From Palleniella intestinalis (GTDB lineage: Bacteria > Bacteroidota > Bacteroidia > Bacteroidales > Bacteroidaceae): DNA of 64,000 nt. The stretch spans positions 250,083 through 314,082 of the forward strand of contig NZ_JABKKG010000005.1 in the NCBI RefSeq assembly GCF_013166595.1. The letters run 5' to 3'. This document shows, piece by piece, positions 33,330 through 43,155 of this stretch (position 1 is the stretch's first letter; each line of letters opens with the position of its first letter). Both the position numbers and the translations under genes were made by a program. Under the pieces are notes generated by a model. It was given only the letters and a program-made list of their open reading frames with translations. It was not told the DNA's origin and did no database searches.

Positions 33330-36300
33330 TTAGAATGTAATGTTAGTACCGAATACGAAGCTGCGATTACGTGGGTAACGGTTGTAATCGATACATGGTG
33401 TAAGACCTGACTGGATGTCAACCTCAGGGTCATAGCCGGAATAGCCTGTAATGATAAAGAGGTTTGTCGCAGATACGTAGAAACGTGCCTTTGTTACACC
33501 CCATTTCTTGGTGAGATTAGCAGGAAGCGTGTAACCAATGGTAAGGTCGTTACAACGAAGGAATGAACCATCCTCAATGAAGTAAGAGTGAGTAAGGTTG
33601 TTCACAACGTCCGTAGGGTTCCACAATGTGCGACCCATGTTGGCTCTTTCGTAAATCGCGTTGCCATTCTCCACATAGTAGAGCTTATAGAGAATATCTC
33701 CAGGAGTTCCTGTAAGTTCACCGCTGATGTCGTTGTACTGCCATCCGTCAGAGAACTTTGACAGCACATTGTAGAACTTGTTCTTGTTGCCCTTTGATGA
33801 TGACAGCGTGTATGCAGTAGCATTGTTGATGTCAAAATCAAGCATGTAAGTGAAGTTTGTAACGAAATCGAAGTTCTTCCACTGTCCGCTGAAACCGAAG
33901 CCACCCTGGAAACGTGGAGTAGTCCTACCGATTACGGTACGGTCCTCGGCTGTGATACGACCGTCACCATTCAAATCCTTGAACTTCACTTTGCCCGGCA
34001 ATGTTGCGATACCTGAGTTAGATGTACCTGACACTTCATTAATGATTGTCACATAGCCATCCTCACGTGGAGCCTGGTTCTTGGAAGTTCCGTTGTCTGC
34101 GGCAGAAGAGCCCCAAGGCACTGCCTGATAGTTGTTGGTTGGGTCGAAATAGAATTCGTCAAAGCCATAAAGACCGTCATAGACGAAACCGTAGATGAGA
34201 CCAACCTCACCACCCTCTTTCAGCATATAGTCGTTGAGACCGGAATCCCACTGTCCACCTGCGATAGCCTTTTCTGTGAAAGAGCCATTCAGACGGTCAA
34301 CCTTCATCTTGTTCATGCCGAAATTGAAGTTAGCGCTCAATACATAGTCAGAACCTCTGAGAATGTCGCCACTGACAGAGAGCTCAACACCCTTGTTGGT
34401 CACCTGACCGATATTCTGCTGCTGGCTTGTGTATCCAAGCACAGATGCGATGTCTGCATCATAGAGCATGTCCTTTGTAGTATTCCAGTAGAACTCCGGT
34501 GTGATTGTCACTCTGCCGTCAAACAACTGGATGTCTGCTGCCAGGTTTCGAGTCACGACTGTCTCCCACTTGATGTCTCTGTTGAAGAACTTGTTGCCGG
34601 AAGCATTGGCATAATACTTGTCACCATACTGTGTCATCTCGCCAAAGCCAGGACCTCCTGTTGACTGGATAGCATACAACTGACGCCAAAGGTCATCCTT
34701 GATACCATTGTTACCGGTAAGACCAAAGGCTGCACGAATCTTCAACTGGTTCATCCATTTAACCTTCCACCATGATTCTTCCGAGATTGTCCATGCACCG
34801 GAAACTGATGGGAAGTAGCCCCACTGGTGGCCCGGAGCGAACTTTGTACTGCCATCGGCACGGAGAGTGGCAGACAGCAAGTAACGATGCTTGTAATTGT
34901 AGTTTGCCTGTCCGAAGAAAGAGGCTGTTCTGTTAGGAGTGGAAAGTGTTGACTTAATCTCCTTTGGAGTACCGTCAGACATGTGGTTCCATGCATCGCG
35001 GGAAGTGAATGCTACAGGGAAATGAATCGCCTTAACCAAATCCACACGCTTGTCATTATGGTAGATTTCCTGACCGAGAAGGAATGACATGTTGTGTGTG
35101 TCATTGATGGAAAGGCTGTAGTTTGCAGTATTTGTCCATACGTAGTTCATACTGCGCTCATTCTCAATCTGAGCAACAGGAAGATTGTCGTTCTTACTAC
35201 CTTCATCAGTCAGACCACCCCAGAAGCGGCTGTTGTCCAGCCATTTCAGGCTGATAGTACCCTCAGAGCGAAGTGTCAGGTTCTTGATAGGCTTCCACTC
35301 TACAGAGAACGCATTTGTTGAAGTATATGAGTGCTTCAACAATTCGTTCAGCATGATGTCGTTCTTTGGGTTTGTATACTTGAACAATTCTTCTTCAAGA
35401 GGGTCTGCATAAGAAGGGTCAAGATAGCCGAACTCTCTGAGACCGTTTGTAGGACGATACTTCAACACATCGATGATACCGCCTGTACCAATGTTCTTAC
35501 CACCGGCACCCATATCACGACGATATGTGAACTTAGGGTTAATCTGGATGGTAAGTTTGTCGTTCACCTTAATTAATGACTTGATGTTCATGTTTGTACG
35601 ACGAACACCGGAGCCCATGATGATACCCTTATCCTCACTCTGTGTGAGAGAAGCATTGAAACGGACTTTCTCCGAACCACCGCTGATGTTCACATTGGCA
35701 GAGTAGTTCAACGGAGTCTCGCCCATAACTTCGTCCTGCCAGTCATGCGACGGCAGTGTGGAGTACATGTCAAGGTCGTATGGGTTGCCGAAGTTTGCAC
35801 GGAAGAACTTGCCGTTGCTTGAACGTGTACCGTTGCAGGAGTGCCACTGGTACTGGTATTTCGCAAACTCTGCCGCATCCATCAAATCAAGTTTCTTTGA
35901 CAACTTGCTTATGCTCATGTTGGCATTAAAAGAGACGCTGACCTTGCCCTGTCCGGCACTTTTTGTTGTCACGACAACAACACCGTTACCACCCTTTGAA
36001 CCATAGATGGCAGTGAGGGAAGCGTCCTTCAGCACATCGATGCTGGCAATGTCAGTAGCAGGAATATCGTTGATGTTGCTCACCTGGAAGCCGTCAACGA
36101 TGTAAAGAGGTTCGTTGGTCTGTGTCACAGAAGAACCACCTCGGATACGGATGTTGACATCAGCACCCGGCTGACCGTCGACCGTTGTTACCTGCACACC
36201 GGAGATTTTACCCTGAAGAGCCACGGCTGCCGATGACACCGGCACCTGCTGAAGCTTGGCACCAGAGATAGAACCTACAGAACCGGTGAGATCTTTACGT

Positions 36301-36650
36301 GCACGTGAGGTATAGCCCAACACAACCACCTCTTCCACTGTGGCAGCGTCATCCTGGAGCTTGATTTGCAGACCTGTGCCTGCATCAACTTCCTGTGTCA
36401 CCATACCGATGTACGAAACAACGATTTTCTTACCATTGGCAACCTTTATCTTGAAGTTGCCGTCGATGTCTGTAATGGCAGCATTCTTGGTGTTGCCTTT
36501 TTCCACAACAGTAGCACCGATGACAGGCTCATTGGATGAGTCAGTCACAGTACCGGTACATTCCACCTGTGCCCAAAGGGCAGATGGAAGTGCTGTGAAA
36601 AGCATTACCAACATGCATACCTTGCAAAAGAGTTTCTTTGCTTTACTCAT
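33330..36650 (-). CDS. SusC/RagA-family TonB-linked outer-membrane transporter (unit 1)
   Basis: A 1106-residue TonB-dependent importer. A signal peptide (to ALWAQ) and a CarboxypepD_reg-like domain (about 30-110, GTVTDSSNEPVIGATV) come first. The TonB-box-like EEVVVLGYTSRARKDLTGSV follows, then the plug with IRIRGGSSVTQTNEPLYIVDG and DVLKDASLTAIYGSKGGNGVV. The 22-strand barrel ends in NITF. With SusD it imports an oligosaccharide powered by TonB. It is first in a five-gene leftward operon. The start at 36650 gives a normal signal peptide. Confidence 0.97.
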   Translation of the reverse strand: MSKAKKLFCKVCMLVMLFTALPSALWAQVECTGTVTDSSNEPVIGATVVEKGNTKNAAITDIDGNFKIKVANGKKIVVSYIGMVTQEVDAGTGLQIKLQDDAATVEEVVVLGYTSRARKDLTGSVGSISGAKLQQVPVSSAAVALQGKISGVQVTTVDGQPGADVNIRIRGGSSVTQTNEPLYIVDGFQVSNINDIPATDIASIDVLKDASLTAIYGSKGGNGVVVVTTKSAGQGKVSVSFNANMSISKLSKKLDLMDAAEFAKYQYQWHSCNGTRSSNGKFFRANFGNPYDLDMYSTLPSHDWQDEVMGETPLNYSANVNISGGSEKVRFNASLTQSEDKGIIMGSGVRRTNMNIKSLIKVNDKLTIQINPKFTYRRDMGAGGKNIGTGGIIDVLKYRPTNGLREFGYLDPSYADPLEEELFKYTNPKNDIMLNELLKHSYTSTNAFSVEWKPIKNLTLRSEGTISLKWLDNSRFWGGLTDEGSKNDNLPVAQIENERSMNYVWTNTANYSLSINDTHNMSFLLGQEIYHNDKRVDLVKAIHFPVAFTSRDAWNHMSDGTPKEIKSTLSTPNRTASFFGQANYNYKHRYLLSATLRADGSTKFAPGHQWGYFPSVSGAWTISEESWWKVKWMNQLKIRAAFGLTGNNGIKDDLWRQLYAIQSTGGPGFGEMTQYGDKYYANASGNKFFNRDIKWETVVTRNLAADIQLFDGRVTITPEFYWNTTKDMLYDADIASVLGYTSQQQNIGQVTNKGVELSVSGDILRGSDYVLSANFNFGMNKMKVDRLNGSFTEKAIAGGQWDSGLNDYMLKEGGEVGLIYGFVYDGLYGFDEFYFDPTNNYQAVPWGSSAADNGTSKNQAPREDGYVTIINEVSGTSNSGIATLPGKVKFKDLNGDGRITAEDRTVIGRTTPRFQGGFGFSGQWKNFDFVTNFTYMLDFDINNATAYTLSSSKGNKNKFYNVLSKFSDGWQYNDISGELTGTPGDILYKLYYVENGNAIYERANMGRTLWNPTDVVNNLTHSYFIEDGSFLRCNDLTIGYTLPANLTKKWGVTKARFYVSATNLFIITGYSGYDPEVDIQSGLTPCIDYNRYPRNRSFVFGTNITF

Positions 36651-37322
36651 GTTTTGGTTTTGTTTTGTTTTGATTTAGTTATTTGTTAAGTATGTATGGA
36701 CGAAATTGATGACATTACGTCATAGTCTTCATGAAATCTATTTTTAGTTACATCAAGTCGTATCTGCTTTGTATATCAAAAACCACCCATTTCATCGTGA
36801 TATTCAACTCCATGAATATCTTGGAAGACATGAACCTCTTTGCAAGAGGAATGCACAGGGGAACACTTTATGGATGGTCTCAAACAGTGAAGAAACAATC
36901 TACTGTTAGGTTTATTTCAACAGTTCTCGCTCTGAATGTGTCTGGCAATCAGAAAGATGATGAGTTCTGTGCCAATTTGTTTATAGTATATACTGTCGTT
37001 AAGCATCTTTCACAAAAGTACCAACTTATTTGTAATCATAGATAATATATGTCAAAATTTTTGGCAAAATTAAATATTTTTATTGATATATCAAAATTTT
37101 TCCATTGATTTTCTTGATAAAAGTTATCAAATACAACAAAAAATACCCTATAAGCGAACATTTATTATCCTAAAAAGATATTACCCCACGTATTCCTTTT
37201 GCAAAGAGTTCCACACCTTCCAATATATCCATAGAGTTGAATGTCACGATGAAATGGGCATTTTTTGATACACGAAGCAAATATGACTTTTAATGTTTAA
37301 CTAAAAATATTTTCACAAAACT
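36651..37322. promoter_or_regulatory. Divergent control region between two Sus operons
   Basis: 672 bases separate the divergent SusC genes. Possible leftward -7 boxes are TACTTTTG (37013-37020) and TAATTTTG (37065-37072), both far from the ATG at 36650, which would imply a long leader. The right end, from about 37290, is shared with the third SusC leader. The plus-strand open frame 36731-37045 lacks any family signal and I do not call it. No regulator gene is present. Confidence 0.4.
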
Positions 37323-40300
37323 ATGACTGTAAAACTATTACGCATTGCGTTCATAGCTCTGTTCACGTGCATCGTGACAACGCTTTCAGCGCAGACCATT
37401 ACAGGTAATGTGAAGGATTCCAGTGGTGAGCCGATACTCGGCGCGACCATCATGGAGACTGGCACAAAGAATGGTACCGTTACCGACATTGACGGTAACT
37501 TCACCATCAAGCTGCAGTCTGCTGGCAACCTCAGCATATCTTATATAGGTATGAAAAGCCAGGTTGTCAAGACAGCAGGCAAGACAACCATCAACGTGGT
37601 TCTTCAGGATGACAATACCACTCTTGGTGAAATCGTTGTTGTAGGCTACGGTACAATGAAGAAATCCGACCTCACTGGTTCTGTAAGCTCCATCGGCACA
37701 GAAGACCTCAATGCGAAGGGTGCGGCATCCGTAATGGAAGGTCTGCAGGGAAGCGTTCCAGGCGTGAACATTACCAAAACTTCCGGTCGTGCGGGTGGTG
37801 ATTTCAACATCGAAATCCGTGGCAAATCATCTCATAACAGTAGCACAAAGCCTATTTATGTAGTAGATGGTGTTATCTGTGATGATATACAGTTCCTTAA
37901 CCCTCAGGACATTGAGCGTATCGATGTTCAGAAGGATGCCTCTTCTACAGCGATTTACGGCTCACGCGCTACAGCAGGTGTTGTTATCGTTACCACAAAG
38001 AGCGGTGCAAATATCGGTAAAAAAGTATCCAAGCCTTCTATCTCTTATGATGGATACTATGGTGTTTCGAAGATTGCTCGTATGCCGGACTTCATGACAG
38101 GTCAGGATTTCTACAACTTCCGTTTCATGAAATTCCTTTCTCCTATTGACGCAACAGCGGTGAACGGAAACCCAAGTTACTTTATGGGAAACTATAATCA
38201 GATGGCTCTTGTGGCAACTGATGACAATGGCGAGAACCCATACTCTGTGCTCAAGCAGATTATAACCAATGGGCAGTCTACTGACTGGGCTGATATGGTC
38301 ACACGTGACGGCTCACAGCAGAACCACTACCTTGCGGTTAGTGGTGGCAGTCAGGATATCCACTACCACATGGGCTTCGGCTATAATCAGGAAAAAGGCA
38401 TCTACGAAGGTGACCAGAAAGATCAGATTACAGTCAAGGCTTCTTTGGATGCGAAGATCAACAAATACATCTCTGCCGGTTTCTCTACAAACATGGCTTA
38501 CATCAAGAACGAATATGCCAACGACAAGGGCGTAGAGCTCGCCTACCGTCTAAACCCGTTCTGCCAGCCTTATTCCAAGGCTCCTGATGCAAGAAACGGA
38601 TACATCTATGATGCAAACGGCAATATTCCTGACGAAGGATACAACGGATACTACTACAATGCAAATGGTCAGATTATGAAGAACTATCGTCCGGGCGACA
38701 AGTATGCCATGGGGACAACTTCCACAGGAAACCAGTTCTCTGACCAGTTCAACCCGATGTACCTGATGGACGCTTATGCACGTGAGCGTCAGACATGGCG
38801 TCTGCTCGGCAGTTTCTATCTCCAGGTGGAACCTATCAAGGATTTGACAATCAAGACTGTGTACCAGCCTTCCTACACATACTATCGTGACGGCACATTT
38901 CAGGATATCGTTCTTGACGACAAGGGCGCACTTCTTGACAAGAGCTTCGGCACAACAGATGCTGACGGTAATCCAATGAACTATGCCCTGCGTAAGACAC
39001 AGCGCTCTTTCAGCTGGACATGGGATAATATCGTCAACTACAACAAAACATTCGCTGATATTCACAGCGTCAACCTTATGGGACTGTTCTCTATGTTGCG
39101 CAATGAATCAGAAAACGACCAGATACGTTCCCTTGGTGTACTTGCCGGCTCACTATGGCATAACATGAACAGCGGAACTGTTGACCCTACAGAAACAACA
39201 ACCGGTTATGGCGACAGTTCTATGATTTCTTATGCCTTCCGTGCAAACTACACATTGATGGACAGATATATGCTGACAGCCACAATGCGCTGGGACGGCT
39301 CTTCCAAGCTTGCTCTTGGTCATCGTTGGAGCTCATTCCCTTCTGTTGCCGTGGCGTGGCGTGCTTCTGAAGAAAAGTTCCTAAAGAATGTTGATTGGCT
39401 CTCCAATTTGAAACTCCGTGTGTCTTATGGTGAAACTGGCAACAATGGCGGTATAGGCAACTATGACTATATGGTTGGTTTCAGTAATCCTGTTTATTAC
39501 CCATTCGGCGGAATATATGAGACAGGACGTTATCCAAACGGTATTGTTGACAAGACTCTCTCATGGGAGCGTTCTCGCGAATGGAACTTCGGCATTGACT
39601 TCGGTTTCCTCAACAACCGCATCAACGGTAGCATCGACTACTATGAGAAAAACTCTGAAGACCTTCTCTATAAGGTTAAGCTCCCACTTGAGGCAGGTGG
39701 CGTCACTATGAGTACTAATGTCGGCAAGGTACGCAACCGAGGTATTGAAGTTGCATTAAATGCAGTCCCTGTACGCACAAAGGACTGGAACTGGGAAATT
39801 ACAGCAAGCTTCTCTCACAATACGAACAAATTGCGCGAGATTAACGGTTCTGGCACAGACCTTCCTTCCGACCAGCTCTTCATCGGCAAGTCAATCAACA
39901 ACGTATATAACTACGATTGGCTTGGCATCGTCTCTGATCGTTACATGACAGTTCCTGATAATGAAATTGCACGCAGCATGATGCCAGACCAAATTGGTCA
40001 GCAGGTACGTGAGTATGAGTACTACAACAAGTGCTACGGACTTTACGAGGGACAGCCAATCATTGACGATGTCAATGGTGACGGACAGTTCAACGATGCG
40101 GACAAGAAGGTTTGGAGCGCAGACCCTGACTGGATTGGCAGCCTTTCAACTTCTGTGTCATGGAAGAGTTGGGACTTCTCAACTTCTCTTTACACACGTC
40201 AGGGAGGTAAGATGAATTCCGGCTTCTACAGCAACTATCTTGACTATAAAGACCGTGGATGGATGCACCTTAATGTGGATTATTACATACCGGCAGGTAC

Positions 40301-40697
40301 GCTCATCGACTGCGATGGCATAAACCCTGACGGCACATACATCAACCCGGTTTACCAGCAACAGACACAGTACGGCGAATATCCTTTCCCTAACGATGGC
40401 CTTAACGGTGGTCTTAACGGTTCTTCAACTTATGCGTTCAACCGCGACGGTGCACAGTGCCAGCAGGTTACAGACGCTTCATTCGTGAAGATTAAGCATA
40501 TAACCCTTGGCTACACATTCCCTAAGCAGTGGCTCAACAAGGTTGGTATCAACCACCTCCGCCTCTATTGCACAGTGACCAACCCATTCGTATGGTCTGA
40601 CTATAAGGGCTTTGACCCAGAGTGGGGCGGAAATGGTCTGAAGAACGACGGTCCAAGTACTGTTACATGGGAGTTCGGTGCAAGTCTCAAGTTCTAA
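37323..40697 (+). CDS. SusC/RagA-family TonB-linked outer-membrane transporter (unit 2)
   Basis: A 1124-residue transporter. The signal peptide (LLRIAFIALFTCIVTTLSAQ) is nearly identical, also in DNA, to that of unit 3. The CarboxypepD_reg-like domain (TGNVKDSSGEPILGATI) is followed by GEIVVVGYGTMKKSDLTGSV. The plug has NIEIRGKSSHNSSTKPIYVVDG and DVQKDASSTAIYGSRATAGVV. The barrel ends in GASLKF. It differs from units 1 and 3 in its plug and late barrel, so a different ligand is likely. It starts a four-gene rightward operon. Confidence 0.97.
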   Translation: MTVKLLRIAFIALFTCIVTTLSAQTITGNVKDSSGEPILGATIMETGTKNGTVTDIDGNFTIKLQSAGNLSISYIGMKSQVVKTAGKTTINVVLQDDNTTLGEIVVVGYGTMKKSDLTGSVSSIGTEDLNAKGAASVMEGLQGSVPGVNITKTSGRAGGDFNIEIRGKSSHNSSTKPIYVVDGVICDDIQFLNPQDIERIDVQKDASSTAIYGSRATAGVVIVTTKSGANIGKKVSKPSISYDGYYGVSKIARMPDFMTGQDFYNFRFMKFLSPIDATAVNGNPSYFMGNYNQMALVATDDNGENPYSVLKQIITNGQSTDWADMVTRDGSQQNHYLAVSGGSQDIHYHMGFGYNQEKGIYEGDQKDQITVKASLDAKINKYISAGFSTNMAYIKNEYANDKGVELAYRLNPFCQPYSKAPDARNGYIYDANGNIPDEGYNGYYYNANGQIMKNYRPGDKYAMGTTSTGNQFSDQFNPMYLMDAYARERQTWRLLGSFYLQVEPIKDLTIKTVYQPSYTYYRDGTFQDIVLDDKGALLDKSFGTTDADGNPMNYALRKTQRSFSWTWDNIVNYNKTFADIHSVNLMGLFSMLRNESENDQIRSLGVLAGSLWHNMNSGTVDPTETTTGYGDSSMISYAFRANYTLMDRYMLTATMRWDGSSKLALGHRWSSFPSVAVAWRASEEKFLKNVDWLSNLKLRVSYGETGNNGGIGNYDYMVGFSNPVYYPFGGIYETGRYPNGIVDKTLSWERSREWNFGIDFGFLNNRINGSIDYYEKNSEDLLYKVKLPLEAGGVTMSTNVGKVRNRGIEVALNAVPVRTKDWNWEITASFSHNTNKLREINGSGTDLPSDQLFIGKSINNVYNYDWLGIVSDRYMTVPDNEIARSMMPDQIGQQVREYEYYNKCYGLYEGQPIIDDVNGDGQFNDADKKVWSADPDWIGSLSTSVSWKSWDFSTSLYTRQGGKMNSGFYSNYLDYKDRGWMHLNVDYYIPAGTLIDCDGINPDGTYINPVYQQQTQYGEYPFPNDGLNGGLNGSSTYAFNRDGAQCQQVTDASFVKIKHITLGYTFPKQWLNKVGINHLRLYCTVTNPFVWSDYKGFDPEWGGNGLKNDGPSTVTWEFGASLKF

Positions 40698-40718
40698 TCA
40701 AATAATACTGTAACAATA

Positions 40719-42533
40719 ATGAAAAAGATAACATATTTCATAGCAGCGTTTGCAATGCTCACAGCCACAAGCTGTTCCGATTTCCTTGATCCGGAGAACA
40801 AAGGGGCAGGTGAATACCCAGACGCATCAGAGTACTTCGAAACTCCGGAGGGACTCAAAGCATTCCATGCCAATGCTTTCACATATCTGAGGAGTCTGGC
40901 AACTGCCCACGAAATTAATGACGACGGCACTGACCTTTACGAGCCATGCCGTGGACAGTCTCCATCCGTGTTCCATAATTTCTCACTCTCATCAGAGACC
41001 AGTGGTGTGGAGAGCTACTATACCGCTTGTACAAAACTCATCAACAACGCTAACGGACTTATCAAGTATGCTGCCGGCAAGAACGATACATACGTTGCGG
41101 AAGGTAAGTTCCTCCGTGCTCTTGGTTACTATTATATGACACAGCACTTCGGTCCTGTGCCTTATGTAGGTGCCTACATCGAGAGTTCTACACGTGAGTA
41201 TCCGAAAACTCCGCTGGAGGAGATATACACAAATGTTGAGAAAGACCTGACAGAGGTTATCGCCTCAAGCGTTCCTGAGAGCTCCACAGATGGAACTGTT
41301 AACAAAAGAGCTGCAAGAGCGCTCCTTGCAAAAGTATATCTTGCTCACGGATGGGATATCAACACGACCGTTACCGATGCGGCTGCCGGTACTTACTCGG
41401 TGACAAGCAAAGAATATTTTAGCAAAGCAGCTGCGATGGCAGAAGAGGCTCTCAACGGTATGACCCTCACACAGAGTTTTACCCAGAAATGGAATCCTTC
41501 CAATGATGCTACTAATCCGGAGACTTTCTTTGCAGTGCAGTACAACCGCGCGACATATCCGGGTGACCTGACAGAAGGCGGGCACGAGCTTTGCAATTAT
41601 TATTGCCACTACTATGGTTCAGGCATGAAGACTTCCACTTCCAACAAATCGCTGAACACACGTTCTCTCGCTATGTGGGAGAAGGGTGATGAGCGTTGGG
41701 ATGGCACATTCATGACCACCGTCTACAACTTTGACAAAGCAGTGGCAGACTGGTCTAAGGCCGGCTACTACGCTTACTACAATAACGAGGTAAACAAGAA
41801 CAACCTCCATGTCTGGATGTACTTTGCCCCTACTTATGTTACAAGAGCAGAGTTCGAGGCATACCTTACAGCACACAAGGCTCAGTTCGTGAAGAGTGCT
41901 GACGACGCGAATGTTCCTCATGCAAACCTTCTGCTCAACGGGCAGATTCTCAAATACGAGTTCACTGCTGACGGTTCATTCAAACAGCCGACAATAACAA
42001 ACCAGGATCTTTCCACCAACAACAAAGGAACAACTCTTGAGGTCACTCCGTGCGTGAAGAAATATGACGACCCTGCAACTCCTAATGCGGGTAAAACGAA
42101 CTCTTACACCAACATACCTCTGCTCCATGCTTCTGAGGTTTACCTTACAGCGGCAGAAGCTTACTATATGGCAGGTGAAGAGGGGAAAGCTTGGGAGAAA
42201 ATCAATGCAGTACGTAACCGTGCAAAGGCTCCTAACCTGAACAACAATCTTGCTAATTACGATGTGGATGTCAAGTTCTCCAGTAATTTCACACTGCTTA
42301 ACCTCATTCTTGATGAACGTGCACGTGAGACTTATGCAGAACTTACACGCTGGATTGACCTCCGTCGTACAAAGCAGCTTGTACGTTACAATGTGGCTTA
42401 CAATCAATTTATTCACAGTGTTGCTGACATGTCAAACCTTGAAGGCGAGATTAAGTGGTATCGTCCGATTCCAGAAACAGAGATTTCATCCAACACAGCT
42501 TTAAGTCAGGAAGACCAAAACCCTGGTTATTAA
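40719..42533 (+). CDS. SusD/RagB-family glycan-binding lipoprotein (unit 2)
   Basis: A 604-residue lipoprotein (MKKITYFIAAFAMLTATSCSDFLD) partnered with the unit 2 SusC, 21 bases upstream. Helical repeat regions include KFLRALGYYYMTQHFGPVPY. The C-terminal parts LLHASEVYLTAAEAYYMAGEEGKAWEKINAVRNRA and LILDERARETYAELTRWIDLRRTKQL are classic SusD signatures. The protein ends at NPGY. The binding ligand cannot be named from sequence. Confidence 0.96.
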   Translation: MKKITYFIAAFAMLTATSCSDFLDPENKGAGEYPDASEYFETPEGLKAFHANAFTYLRSLATAHEINDDGTDLYEPCRGQSPSVFHNFSLSSETSGVESYYTACTKLINNANGLIKYAAGKNDTYVAEGKFLRALGYYYMTQHFGPVPYVGAYIESSTREYPKTPLEEIYTNVEKDLTEVIASSVPESSTDGTVNKRAARALLAKVYLAHGWDINTTVTDAAAGTYSVTSKEYFSKAAAMAEEALNGMTLTQSFTQKWNPSNDATNPETFFAVQYNRATYPGDLTEGGHELCNYYCHYYGSGMKTSTSNKSLNTRSLAMWEKGDERWDGTFMTTVYNFDKAVADWSKAGYYAYYNNEVNKNNLHVWMYFAPTYVTRAEFEAYLTAHKAQFVKSADDANVPHANLLLNGQILKYEFTADGSFKQPTITNQDLSTNNKGTTLEVTPCVKKYDDPATPNAGKTNSYTNIPLLHASEVYLTAAEAYYMAGEEGKAWEKINAVRNRAKAPNLNNNLANYDVDVKFSSNFTLLNLILDERARETYAELTRWIDLRRTKQLVRYNVAYNQFIHSVADMSNLEGEIKWYRPIPETEISSNTALSQEDQNPGY

Positions 42534-42558
42534 TTCATGAATCAAAAATAAAGATATT

Positions 42559-43044
42559 ATGACAATGAAAAAGATAATGTATTCTTTGATGGCACTCTTT
42601 GTGGCATTCGCTTTCACCGCATGTGATGACGACCCTGATATGGGAGCTGCCATGCCGTCTAATCCTGCAACAGACATAGCAGGGACATATTCCGGCGGTT
42701 GGCATCAGGTGCTTACGAACTCTTCCGGTGAGGTGCAGGATGAGAAAGACGGTGTCGGCTCTATCGAAATTACTGCTGTCGAGGAAAAGACAGACCAGGT
42801 GACAGTGACCATCAAGACTGTTGATGGGCTTATTGCCAATGAGCTGTCTGACATAGCTAACTGTGGTGCTCACATGGTTGAGAATGATGTCTACTACTTT
42901 GTATTCAATACAGACGCCGCTAAGAACATTGGCAAGTTCTCCGCTAAGATAGAGAAGGGACAGTTGTCATTCTCATTCGTGACAACTGTGAAGGTTGGAC
43001 GCAAGACATACACAAGTACAAATACTTTCTCTGGAGGCAAATAA
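42559..43044 (+). CDS. Small lipoprotein of Sus operon 2 (calycin-like, unknown)
   Basis: 161 residues with a lipoprotein signal (MALFVAFAFTAC; the start could be Met1 or Met3). The mature chain alternates strand-forming segments (GTYSGGWHQVLT, GSIEITAVEEKTDQVTVTIKTVDG, GKFSAKIEKGQLSFSFVTTVKVG) and probably forms a small beta-barrel. It sits in the same relative place as the 28283-28804 lipoprotein of unit 1, without clear sequence identity. It lies 25 bases after SusD. An accessory surface protein is the likely role. Confidence 0.72.
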   Translation: MTMKKIMYSLMALFVAFAFTACDDDPDMGAAMPSNPATDIAGTYSGGWHQVLTNSSGEVQDEKDGVGSIEITAVEEKTDQVTVTIKTVDGLIANELSDIANCGAHMVENDVYYFVFNTDAAKNIGKFSAKIEKGQLSFSFVTTVKVGRKTYTSTNTFSGGK

Positions 43045-43068
43045 CCCTGAAAAGAAACATGGCTGGCA

Positions 43069-43092
43069 TTGCGGATTTCCTATAGTCCGCAA
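43069..43092 (+). terminator. Hairpin between the lipoprotein and secreted-protein genes of unit 2
   Basis: A 7-bp stem TTGCGGA/TCCGCAA, extendable with GGC/GCC past a bulged base. There is no strong U-run. It parallels the hairpin at 28238 ahead of the tail-bearing secreted protein of unit 1. Confidence 0.4.
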
Positions 43093-43155
43093 GCCTGCTG
43101 CCACTAAACATTTTTATTAACCTATTTACAAACAATTAAAAAACTAAAGACAATT

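Noticed and set aside
36731..37045. 104-codon frame in the divergent Sus control region
   Set aside because: No recognisable domain, poor start context, and it covers the region where leader and promoter signals are expected.
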